In this document: positions 26,773 to 33,664 of the stretch, piece after piece
Numbering within the stretch: the first letter of the stretch is position 1
Layout of the letters: each line of letters starts with the position of its first letter
Assembly: GCF_900104025.1 (NCBI RefSeq)
Contig: NZ_FNIQ01000007.1
Span: 172,593 to 236,592, forward strand
From: Geodermatophilus sp. DSM 45219
GTDB taxonomy: Bacteria > Actinomycetota > Actinomycetes > Mycobacteriales > Geodermatophilaceae
Direction of reading: 5' to 3'
Length of the DNA stretch: 64,000 nt
Made by a program: the position numbers and the translations under genes
The notes under the pieces: model-generated
The model's database searches: none
Seen by the model: the letters and a program-made list of their open reading frames with translations, nothing else
What the model was told of the DNA's origin: nothing

Positions 26773-27183
26773 CTGAGCGGCTCGCTCATCCTCACCAGCT
26801 CGACCGCCGGCCTGGTCGCGTTCCCCCACCTCCGGCACTACGTCGCGGCCAAGCACGGGGTGACCGGTCCCGTGCGCACGCTGGCCCCCGAGCTGGCCCC
26901 GCACCGGATCCGGGTCGACTCAGTGCACCCGACGACCGTGGACACGCCGATGGTGCAGAACCCGGCGGTGTACGAGCTCTTCGGCATGCCCGGTGCCTCG
27001 CGGGAGGAGGCGGCCAAGGGGTTCCTGCCGGTCAACGCCCTCCCCGTCCCCTGGGTGGAGGCGGTGGACATCAGCAACGCCGTCCTCCTCCTGGCCTCGG
27101 ACGAGTCGAGGTACGTCACCGGGACGACCGTGCAGGTCGACGCCGGCGGCACGGCCCCGTACCGCATGCCGCCCGAGGCCTGA
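26773..27183 (+). pseudogene. 5'-truncated short-chain dehydrogenase remnant
   Basis: The frame encodes the C-terminal half of an SDR: GSLILTSSTAGLVAFPHLRH with the catalytic Ser, YVAAKHGV with the Tyr-x3-Lys pair, HRIRVDSVHPTTVDTPMVQ, and the terminus YVTGTTVQVDAGGTAPYR typical of mycofactocin-type SDRs. The N-terminal ~130 residues, including the TGxxxGxG NAD-binding loop, are absent and the preceding 100 bp translate to Arg/Pro-rich noise. It follows the liv terminator, so it has no evident promoter. A decayed gene. Confidence 0.8.
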
Positions 27184-27244
27184 GCGGCTCCTGGCGAGCC
27201 CGGGCAGCAGGGCACGGGCCGGGCTCGGCGAGGCCCGGACGGCA

Positions 27245-27280
27245 CAGTGGCCCGGCACCGCGAGCGGTGCCGGGCCACTG
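27245..27280. terminator. Hairpin between SDR remnant and livK
   Basis: CAGTGGCCCGGCACCG (27245-27260) pairs exactly with CGGTGCCGGGCCACTG (27265-27280) around a CGAG tetraloop. It lies 40 bp beyond the end of the minus-strand livK gene and most likely ends its transcript. Confidence 0.82.
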
Positions 27281-27320
27281 GTCTGCGTCGGTCAGGCGCC
27301 GCGTGCGGCGCCCGGGGGGA

Positions 27321-28664
27321 TCAACGCGCCGGGCCGATGCCCTGCGAGTTGAGGCCCTCGATGATCCGCGCCGACTCCTCGAAGCCGATGACCACGATGG
27401 CGTTGGGGTTGAAGTCCACCATCTGCTGGATCTCGGCGTCGTAGTTCGCCGCCTGCGGGTCGTAGGTCAGCGTCTGGATGCTGTCCTCCGACAGGCCCGC
27501 CGCGATGAGGTTCTCGCGGGTGTTCTCCATGAGACCGGTGCCGTACGGGTCGTTGAGCGCCATGATCCCGACGGTGTTGTTGCCGTCGTTGATGATCAGG
27601 TCCGACAGCGCCCGGGCCTGCAGCGTGTCCGGGGGCGCGCTGCGGAAGTACAGCCCGTTGTCGTTGTAGTCGGTGAACTGATCGGAGGTGTTCGCCGGCG
27701 AGAACTGGAGCACGCCCGCACCGGTGATCCGGTCGATGACCGTGAGGCTCACGCCCGAGGACGCGGCGCCGATGATGGCATTCACGCCCTCCTGCAGGAG
27801 GCGGTCGACGGTCTGGGTCGCGGTGTCGGTCGAGGCGTCACCGGAGTCACCCTCGACGAGCCGGACCTCCTGGCCGAGCACGCCGCCGGCGGCGTTGAGC
27901 TCCTGGATCGCCAGGCGGGCGCCGGCGACCTCGGGCGGGCCGAGGAAGGCCAGGTTGCCGGTCAGCGGCAGCAGCGTGCCGACGACCAGCTGCTCGCCGG
28001 TGGCGCCGGCCGGGGCGGGGGCCGGGCCCTCGTCGCTGGCGGCGTTGGCCTCGTCGCCGGCGAGGACGAACTCGGTCAGCGAGTCGTCGATGGCGTTGTC
28101 CTCGCCGAAGCTGAGGATGCCGAAGCTGGCCACCGAGGGCTCACCGGCATCGGTGAAGGCCAGCGGGCCGGAGATGCCGTCGTAGTCCGGGTTGCCGCCG
28201 GCGTTGACGATCTCGAGGCAGCCGGCGATGTCGGTGCACTTCTCGCCACCGAAGGTGACGCCGTTGACGTACTCCTTGAAGACGTTGGCGTCGTTGGAGC
28301 CGGCCAGCTGGGCGGCCAGGGCCGTGATCACGACGGCGTCGTAGGTCTCACCGGCGTAGTTGTAGTCCTGCAGCCCCGGGTAGGCGGCGTCCAGCCGCTC
28401 GCGGAAGTCCGAGGACAGCTCGGTGAGCGGCGTGGTGCCCGACATGCCGGCCAGCGCGCCCTGCTGCGTGAAGGACTCGCCGAGCGCGTTGCCCATGTTG
28501 CCGTCGCTGCCGTAGACGTTGACCTGCTGCTCGCCACCGCCACCGCCGCCCGTACCTTCGGCTGCCGTGCCGCCCTCCTCGTCGCCCCCGCCGCCACAGG
28601 CGGTGAGGACGAGGAGAGCCGCAGCCGAGATCGCGGCGTTGCGCGCGAGGATGCCCGTTCGCAT
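27321..28664 (-). CDS. Branched-chain amino-acid-binding lipoprotein, circularly permuted LivK type
   Basis: A 447-residue substrate-binding protein for the adjacent importer. Residues 1-23 are a lipoprotein signal peptide ending in the lipobox LTAC, followed by a Gly/Glu-rich linker. The order of the two folded parts is reversed from the family: residues ~48-202 (VYGSDGNMGNALGESF ... YDGISGPLAFTDAGEPSVAS) match the C-terminal part of LivK/Peripla_BP_6 proteins, a Pro/Ala linker follows (~203-223), and residues ~224-447 (LVVGTLLPLTGNLAFLG ... VVIGFEESARIIEGLNSQGI) match the N-terminal part. The protein ends exactly where the first part would normally continue. ATG at 28664, with GGGAG 7 nt upstream, preferred over a TTG one codon earlier. 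Confidence 0.9.
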   Translation of the reverse strand: MRTGILARNAAISAAALLVLTACGGGGDEEGGTAAEGTGGGGGGEQQVNVYGSDGNMGNALGESFTQQGALAGMSGTTPLTELSSDFRERLDAAYPGLQDYNYAGETYDAVVITALAAQLAGSNDANVFKEYVNGVTFGGEKCTDIAGCLEIVNAGGNPDYDGISGPLAFTDAGEPSVASFGILSFGEDNAIDDSLTEFVLAGDEANAASDEGPAPAPAGATGEQLVVGTLLPLTGNLAFLGPPEVAGARLAIQELNAAGGVLGQEVRLVEGDSGDASTDTATQTVDRLLQEGVNAIIGAASSGVSLTVIDRITGAGVLQFSPANTSDQFTDYNDNGLYFRSAPPDTLQARALSDLIINDGNNTVGIMALNDPYGTGLMENTRENLIAAGLSEDSIQTLTYDPQAANYDAEIQQMVDFNPNAIVVIGFEESARIIEGLNSQGIGPAR

Positions 28665-28782
28665 CAAACAACTCCCACTGTGGTGTCAGTCGTGCACCGG
28701 CCGACCCAGGCAGGCCACCGGTCAGTGGGGGGAAGGTAGCTGCCACATCCGGGGGTGGAGCAGGCGTCGCTCGGACCGTGAT

Positions 28783-28796
28783 CAGGTCGTGACCTG
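28783..28796. promoter_or_regulatory. Perfect palindrome CAGGTC-GT-GACCTG, possible operator
   Basis: The 14-bp inverted repeat lies 119 bp upstream of the livK start and 48 bp beyond the pdtaR stop. A near-identical palindrome with a 3-nt spacer (CAGGTC-GCT-GACCTG) lies at 63553-63567. A regulator-binding site is possible; only the symmetry is seen. Confidence 0.35.
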
Positions 28797-28798
28797 CT

Positions 28799-28827
28799 CG
28801 ATCCCGGCCCGACACACGGCGGGATCG
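28799..28827 (-). terminator. Hairpin downstream of pdtaR
   Basis: CGATCCCG (28799-28806) pairs with CGGGATCG (28820-28827) around a 13-nt loop, 17 bp after the pdtaR stop on the minus strand. No U-tract. Confidence 0.45.
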
Positions 28828-28843
28828 GCGGCCGGCCGGGAGG

Positions 28844-29446
28844 TCAGCCGCCCGCGGTGGGGTCCGCGGCGGCCTGCGGCTGGAGGATCCGCTGGGCGAG
28901 CGCCTTCATCGACGTCCGCTCGTTCATCGCCGTCCGCTGGATCCAGCGGAAGGCCTCGGCCTCGCTGAGCCCCTGGTCGGCCATCAGCTTGCCCTTGGCC
29001 TGCTCGACCACCTTGCGGGTCTCCAGCCGTTCCTCGAGGGTGCGCACCTCGCCGTCGAGGGCGGTCATCTCGGCGAACCGGCCCCGCGCGACCTCGATGG
29101 CCGGCACCAGGTCGTTCTTGGAGAACGGCTTGACCAGGTACGCCATCGCGCCGGCGTCCCGCGCCCGCTCCACCAGCTCCCGCTGGCTGAAGGCCGTCAG
29201 CACGATCACCGGGGCGATGCGGGCCGAGGCGATCTGCTCGGCGGCCGACAACCCGTCGAGCACCGGCATCTGGATGTCCAGGATCACCAGGTCCGGCCGC
29301 AGCTCGGTCGCCCGGTCGACGGCCTGCTGCCCGTCGCCGACCTCGGCGACGACGGTGTACCCCTCCTCCTCGAGCATCTCCTTGAGGTCGAGGCGGATGA
29401 GCGCCTCGTCTTCGGCGATGAGGACCCGGATCGGCTCGCTGCTCAC
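28844..29446 (-). CDS. pdtaR: ANTAR-domain response regulator PdtaR
   Basis: A 200-residue two-domain antiterminator. The receiver domain has IRVLIAEDEALIRLDLKEML (acidic pocket and start), phospho-acceptor Asp in DLVILDIQMPVLDGLSAAEQ, Thr in VIVLTAFSQ and Lys in YLVKPFSKNDL. The C-terminal ANTAR domain (residues ~130-190) includes VEQAKGKLMADQGLSEAEAF and RTAMNERTSMKALAQRIL. Phosphorylated ANTAR proteins bind paired RNA hairpins to prevent termination. Position near pyk, tesB and the trp genes matches mycobacterial PdtaR. GTG at 29446 gives VSSEPIRVLIAEDEA. Confidence 0.94.
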   Translation of the reverse strand: MSSEPIRVLIAEDEALIRLDLKEMLEEEGYTVVAEVGDGQQAVDRATELRPDLVILDIQMPVLDGLSAAEQIASARIAPVIVLTAFSQRELVERARDAGAMAYLVKPFSKNDLVPAIEVARGRFAEMTALDGEVRTLEERLETRKVVEQAKGKLMADQGLSEAEAFRWIQRTAMNERTSMKALAQRILQPQAAADPTAGG

Positions 29447-29530
29447 GCGCCGGAGCCTATCGATGCCGGGTGGGTCCCGGCGGCCGGTTAGGCTGCTGCT
29501 CGCCCACCGCCTGCCGCTGCAGGCCGGTAC

Positions 29531-29604
29531 GCCCCCGTACCCCAATCGGCAGAGGGAGCGGATTCAAAACCCGCGCAGTGTGCGTTCGAGTCGCACCGGG
29601 GGCA
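29531..29604 (+). tRNA. tRNA-Leu (anticodon CAA) with short variable loop
   Basis: A 74-nt cloverleaf. Acceptor GCCCCCG pairs with CGGGGGC, D-loop AATCGGCAGA, anticodon loop TTCAAAA giving CAA, variable loop of only 5 nt (GCAGT), T-arm GTGCG-TTCGAGT-CGCAC, discriminator A. The anticodon stem has an A-C mismatch next to the loop. Bacterial tRNA-Leu normally has a long variable arm, so either the isotype is noncanonical or it is a class I tRNA with a Leu-type anticodon. Its 3' half is repeated at 29625-29661. Confidence 0.85.
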
Positions 29605-29661
29605 CCTTCGTGAGCGAGACACGACCCGCGCAGTGTGCGTTCGAGTCGTACCGGGGGCGCC
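29570..29661 (+). repeat. Direct repeat of the tRNA-Leu 3' half (attachment-site-like)
   Basis: A 37-bp block starting CCCGCGCAGTGTGCGTTCG occurs at 29570-29606, inside the tRNA from the anticodon stem to just past its 3' end, and again at 29625-29661 with two substitutions. The copies are 18 bp apart. Duplication of a tRNA 3' end is the classic trace of site-specific integration at a tRNA gene. No integrase remains. Confidence 0.75.
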
Positions 29662-29926
29662 GTGGCGTCGCCGTCCTCCGTGTCGTGCGTCGAGGAGTTC
29701 GCAGGGTTCGATCTCGATCCAGCCGGGGCTCAGTGCAGGTACGTCCAGGCCCCGGCCAGGTGATGGCGGTCCGGCGCCCCGGTGTCGGGTGTACGCAGGG
29801 GGTCCCCTTCCGTACGCAGCATCCGCTCGGCATGGTGGTCGACCGGCCGTCGGTGTGGTCTGACCGATCACTTCTCCGCGCCGTGCTGGTCTGGTACGCC
29901 GATTACCGACTCACGGGAGCTACGCC
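29662..29926. other. Non-coding gap after the tRNA-Leu repeat
   Basis: With the inter-repeat DNA this makes 322 bp between the tRNA and the DHFR-like gene without a convincing gene. Both strands contain open frames but none shows a recognisable domain or a ribosome-binding site. It may be residual DNA of a lost integrated element or the promoter region of the gene at 29927. Confidence 0.5.
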
Positions 29927-30490
29927 ATGCGGAAACTGACCTTCGGCATGAACCTGAGCCTGGACGGCTACATCGCCGCGCCCGGCGACGACCTCGGCTG
30001 GAGCGTGCCGAGCGACGAGCTGTTCCAGTGGTGGTCCGACCGGGTGGGGGCGACCGGCCTGGCGCTGTACGGGCGCAGGCTGTGGGAGACGATGAGCTCC
30101 CACTGGCCGACCGCCCACGAGCAGCCCGGCGTCACACCGGCGCACATCGAGTACGCCCGCCGCTGGCGGGACATGCCGAAGGTGGTGTTCTCCTCCACGA
30201 CCAGCACGGTCGACTGGAACACCCGCCTGGTCACCGGCGACGCGGTCACCGAGATCACCCGGCTCAAGGCCGAGGACGGCGGCCCCATGGACATCGGCGG
30301 CGCCACCCTCGCCGCAGCGGCGATGCGGGCCGGGCTGATCGACGAGTACGTGCTGGTCACCGCACCGGTCCTGGTGGGCGGCGGCACGCCGTTCTTCACG
30401 GCCCTGGACGACTGGGTGAACCTGACCCTGGTGGAGACCCGGACGTTTCCCGACGGCGTGGTCCTGACCAGGTACGAGACCAGGCACTGA
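29927..30490 (+). CDS. Dihydrofolate reductase-fold protein (RibD C-terminal family), second copy
   Basis: A 187-residue DHFR/RibD-C-type protein, MRKLTFGMNLSLDGYIAAPG at the start, ALYGRRLWETMSSHW near residue 45 and MDIGGATLAAAAMRAGLIDE near residue 123 (nucleotide-binding helix). It is related only distantly to the protein at 10006 and belongs to the same stand-alone reductase group of unknown substrate. ATG at 29927. It lies between the tRNA-Leu repeat and the decayed transposase and may have arrived with mobile DNA. Confidence 0.87.
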   Translation: MRKLTFGMNLSLDGYIAAPGDDLGWSVPSDELFQWWSDRVGATGLALYGRRLWETMSSHWPTAHEQPGVTPAHIEYARRWRDMPKVVFSSTTSTVDWNTRLVTGDAVTEITRLKAEDGGPMDIGGATLAAAAMRAGLIDEYVLVTAPVLVGGGTPFFTALDDWVNLTLVETRTFPDGVVLTRYETRH

Positions 30491-30509
30491 GTGCCGGACC
30501 TCGGCCGGA

Positions 30510-30795
30510 GTCGATGTACTCGGAGCCCTTCTGGCAGATCCGCGACTGCACCGCCGCCTCCGCCGGCTTCAGCTCCTCGCACTCACTGCGGAGCCGCCGC
30601 TCCGGCTGCGACAGGCCACCGTCCGGGCCCGGCGGCGACCGGTCCAGGCCCGCCTTGCCCGCGTCGACGAACCGGTCCCGCCAGTTCCCCACCGTCGCCG
30701 AAGAGACACCGTGCCGCCCTCCGCCAGCGACGACTCACCCCCCAACACCGCCGACACGACCTGGATCTGCTCGTCCACAGCCACCTGCCGGGACG
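30510..30795 (-). pseudogene. Decayed transposase N-terminal (helix-turn-helix) fragment
   Basis: Two overlapping minus-strand frames together read as an IS-type DNA-binding segment: VDEQIQVVSAVLGGESSLAE in one frame and, after a frameshift near 30690, GNWRDRFVDAGKAGLDRSPP followed by SQPERRLRSECEELKPAEAA in the other, ending near QKGSEYID. This is the pattern of OrfA/helix-turn-helix transposase proteins. No catalytic DDE part, terminal inverted repeats or target duplication were seen. The rest of 30491-30977 holds nothing recognisable apart from the downstream gene's promoter region. Confidence 0.6.
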
Positions 30796-30977
30796 GTGTC
30801 GGCGATCTGCTCACCCGGACACCCGTCGTGACCGGTCGACGTCGGACCTGCCACGACGTCTGACTCACCTCATCCGGACGACACCGCGACCACGTGCCGT
30901 GCCCGACCGCCGCTCAGTTGCTGCAGGGGTCCCGTCGCCGCGGTAGGACCCGGGAACCGGGCCATTACGGTGAGGCC

Positions 30978-32711
30978 GTGAGCCAGCCCGAGCCGACGCC
31001 GCCCGCCCCGCACATGACCCCGGAGCAGTTCCGTCGGCACGGCCACGAGGTCGTCGACTGGATCGCCGACTACTGGACGCGGGTCGGCTCGCTGCCCGTC
31101 CGCTCCCCCGCCGTCCCCGGCGACGTCCGCGCCGCGCTGCCGGCCCACCCGCCCGAGGACGGCGAGCCGTTCGGCGCCGTCCTGGCCGACCTGGACCGCG
31201 TCGTCCTGCCCGGGGTCACCCACTGGCAGCACCCGGGCTTCCTCGGGTACTTCCCGGCCAACACCTCCGGGCCCTCGGTGCTCGGCGACCTGGTGAGCGC
31301 CGGGCTCGGCGTGCAGGGCATGTCCTGGGTGACCAGCCCGGCGGCCACCGAGCTCGAGCAGCACCTGCTCGACTGGTTCGCGGGGCTGCTCGGCCTGCCG
31401 GAGGCCTTCCTGTCCACCGGCCCGGGCGGCGGCGTGGTCCAGGACTCCAGCTCCGGGGCCAACCTGGTGGCGCTGCTCGCGGCGCTGCACCGGGCCAGCG
31501 GCGGGGGGACGGTGCGCGGTGGCGTCCGGCCCGACGAGTACACCGTCTACGTCTCCGCGGAGACGCACAGCTCCATGGAGAAGGCCGTGCGGATCGCCGG
31601 CCTGGGCAGCGACGCCGTCCGCATCGTCGAGGTGGACGGCGACCTGGCGATGCGCCCCCAGTCGCTGAGGGCCCGGCTGGAGCGGGACGTCGCGCGCGGG
31701 TACCGGCCGGTGCTGGTGTGCGCCACGGTGGGGACGACGTCGACGACGGCCGTGGACCCGCTCGCCGAGCTGGGTCCGGTGTGCCGCGACGCCGGCGTGT
31801 GGCTGCACGTGGACGCCGCGTACGCGGGGGTCAGCGCCGTCGTCCCGGAACTGCGCGGCCTGCAGGCCGGCGTGGAGTGGGCCGACAGCTACACCACCGA
31901 CGCGCACAAGTGGCTGCTCACCGGCTTCGACGCGACGCTGTTCTGGGTGGCCGACCGGGCCGCCCTCACCGGGGCCCTGGCGATCCTGCCCGAGTACCTG
32001 CGCAACGCCGCCACCGATGCCGGCTCGGTCGTCGACTACCGCGACTGGCAGATCGAGCTGGGCCGCCGCTTCCGGGCGCTGAAGCTGTGGTTCGTGCTGC
32101 GCTGGTACGGCGCCGAGGGGCTGCGGGCGCACATCCGCGACGGTGTCGCGCTCGCCCAGGAGCTGGCCGGGTGGGCCGCCGCTGACGAGCGCTTCGAGGT
32201 GGCCGCCCCGCACCCGCTGTCGCTGGTGTGCCTGCGGCCGCGCTGGGCCGAGGGGGTCGACGCCGACGTCGCGACCATGACCCTGCTGGAGCGCCTCAAC
32301 GACGGCGGCGAGGTCTTCCTGACCCACACGACGGTGCGCGGCCAGGTGGTGCTCCGGGTGGCGATCGGCGCGCCCTCGACCACCCGGGCGCACGTCGAGC
32401 GGGCCTGGGCGCTGCTGTGCGAGGGCCACGACTGGTTGGCCGCGGACTTCGCCGAGTCCGCCGCCGAGCGGGCCCGGGAGGAGGCCGAGCGCCGCGCCGC
32501 CGACGAGCGGGCGCGGGAGGAGGCCGAGCGCGCCCGGGCCGCGGCGGTCGAGACGCCGGCCGCGCAGGACGAGACGGCCGCGCAGGCCGGCGCCCAGCAG
32601 GACCGCCTGACGCCGGTCCCGGCGGGGGAGGACGCCGCGCGTCCGGAGGCCGACGGGGTCGTCCCGGAGGACGCGGAGGCCGACGCCGGGGCCCGGGGCA
32701 CCGGCTCCTGA
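30978..32711 (+). CDS. Aromatic-L-amino-acid decarboxylase-like PLP enzyme with charged C-terminal tail
   Basis: A group II PLP decarboxylase of the DDC family. Visible are the N-terminal MTPEQFRRHGHEVVDWIADY, the substrate-site region HPGFLGYFPANTSGPSVLGD, GTTSTTAVDPL, DAAYAG for the PLP-ring Asp, and the cofactor Lys in TTDAHKWLLTGFDATLFWV near residue 313. Residues 1-480 are a normal DDC; residues ~490-577 are an added Glu/Arg/Ala-rich predicted coiled coil. Likely reaction is decarboxylation of an aromatic amino acid, substrate unproven. GTG at 30978. Convergent with tesB, 1 bp away. Confidence 0.88.
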   Translation: MSQPEPTPPAPHMTPEQFRRHGHEVVDWIADYWTRVGSLPVRSPAVPGDVRAALPAHPPEDGEPFGAVLADLDRVVLPGVTHWQHPGFLGYFPANTSGPSVLGDLVSAGLGVQGMSWVTSPAATELEQHLLDWFAGLLGLPEAFLSTGPGGGVVQDSSSGANLVALLAALHRASGGGTVRGGVRPDEYTVYVSAETHSSMEKAVRIAGLGSDAVRIVEVDGDLAMRPQSLRARLERDVARGYRPVLVCATVGTTSTTAVDPLAELGPVCRDAGVWLHVDAAYAGVSAVVPELRGLQAGVEWADSYTTDAHKWLLTGFDATLFWVADRAALTGALAILPEYLRNAATDAGSVVDYRDWQIELGRRFRALKLWFVLRWYGAEGLRAHIRDGVALAQELAGWAAADERFEVAAPHPLSLVCLRPRWAEGVDADVATMTLLERLNDGGEVFLTHTTVRGQVVLRVAIGAPSTTRAHVERAWALLCEGHDWLAADFAESAAERAREEAERRAADERAREEAERARAAAVETPAAQDETAAQAGAQQDRLTPVPAGEDAARPEADGVVPEDAEADAGARGTGS

Positions 32712-32712
32712 G

Positions 32713-33594
32713 TCAGGCCTTCAGCGACCGGATCAGGCCCTGCTGGGCGACCGTGGCCACGTGCGTGCCGTCGGCCGACCAGACCTGGCCGAAGCACAGC
32801 GCCCGGCCGCCGGAGGCCGCGGGGCTGTCGGTCTCGTAGAGGAACCACTCGTCGGCCCGCACCGGCGCGTGGAACCACACCGCGTGGTCGAGGCTGGCGC
32901 CGACGAACTCCCCGCCCCAGCCGCCGCCGATCCGGGCGAGCCCGGCCGAGAGCAGGGTCAGGTCGCTGACGAAGGTCAGGGCGGAGCGGTGCACGCTGGC
33001 GTCCTCGGGGAGCCGGCCGGCCACCCGCATCCACACGCACGTGCGGGTGTCCGGCGGCGACTTCAGCGTCCGGTCGAACGGGTCCTCGAGCAGCCGCTGC
33101 TCCACGGCCTGGCTGATGGTCAGCGCGGCGGCGGCCCGCTCGCCGTAGGGCTCGACGACCTCGCGCAGGCTGGGCAGGGTCTCCGGGGCGGGCACCTCGG
33201 GCATCGGCAGCGCGTGCTCCGCGACCGGGGTCTCCGGCACCGAGGCGTCGGCGGTGAGGGCGAAGATGGCCACGTCCTCACCGCGGCGCCGCTGCCAGGC
33301 GATGACCCGCCGGGTGCTGAAGGTGCGCCCGTCCCGGATCCGCTCGACGGCGTAGCGGATCTCTTCGTGCGGGTCACCGGGCCGCAGGAAGTACGAGTGC
33401 AGCGAGTGCACGCCGCGCTCCCCCGGCAGCGTGCGCGAGGCGGCCATCAGCGCCTGCCCGGCGACCTGGCCGCCGAAGATGCGCTGCAGCGGCGTCCGCG
33501 GCGTCTGGCCGACGTAGAGGTCGGTGCCGCGCTCCTCGAGGCCCAGGACCGCCATCAGCGCGGCGGCCTGGCTCTCGTCCCGCATGCGGGTCAC
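32713..33594 (-). CDS. tesB: Acyl-CoA thioesterase II
   Basis: A 293-residue double-hotdog thioesterase that hydrolyses medium to long acyl-CoAs. It shows QRIFGGQVAGQALMAASRTL near residue 36, SLHSYFLRPGDPHEEI, VERIRDGRTFSTRRVIAWQR and the C-terminal hotdog with ASLDHAVWFHAPVRADEW (catalytic-type Asp-His) and VATVAQQGLIR. GTG at 33594 is favoured because GAGGAGG lies just upstream; an ATG 9 nt later is possible. Mycobacteria carry tesB1 beside pyk, matching this order. Confidence 0.94.
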   Translation of the reverse strand: MTRMRDESQAAALMAVLGLEERGTDLYVGQTPRTPLQRIFGGQVAGQALMAASRTLPGERGVHSLHSYFLRPGDPHEEIRYAVERIRDGRTFSTRRVIAWQRRRGEDVAIFALTADASVPETPVAEHALPMPEVPAPETLPSLREVVEPYGERAAAALTISQAVEQRLLEDPFDRTLKSPPDTRTCVWMRVAGRLPEDASVHRSALTFVSDLTLLSAGLARIGGGWGGEFVGASLDHAVWFHAPVRADEWFLYETDSPAASGGRALCFGQVWSADGTHVATVAQQGLIRSLKA

Positions 33595-33664
33595 CGGCCC
33601 TCCTCGCCGGCGCTCGTACCCCTGCCGGGACGGGCTGCGCCTCGACGTGACCCCGCGAGCCCGC

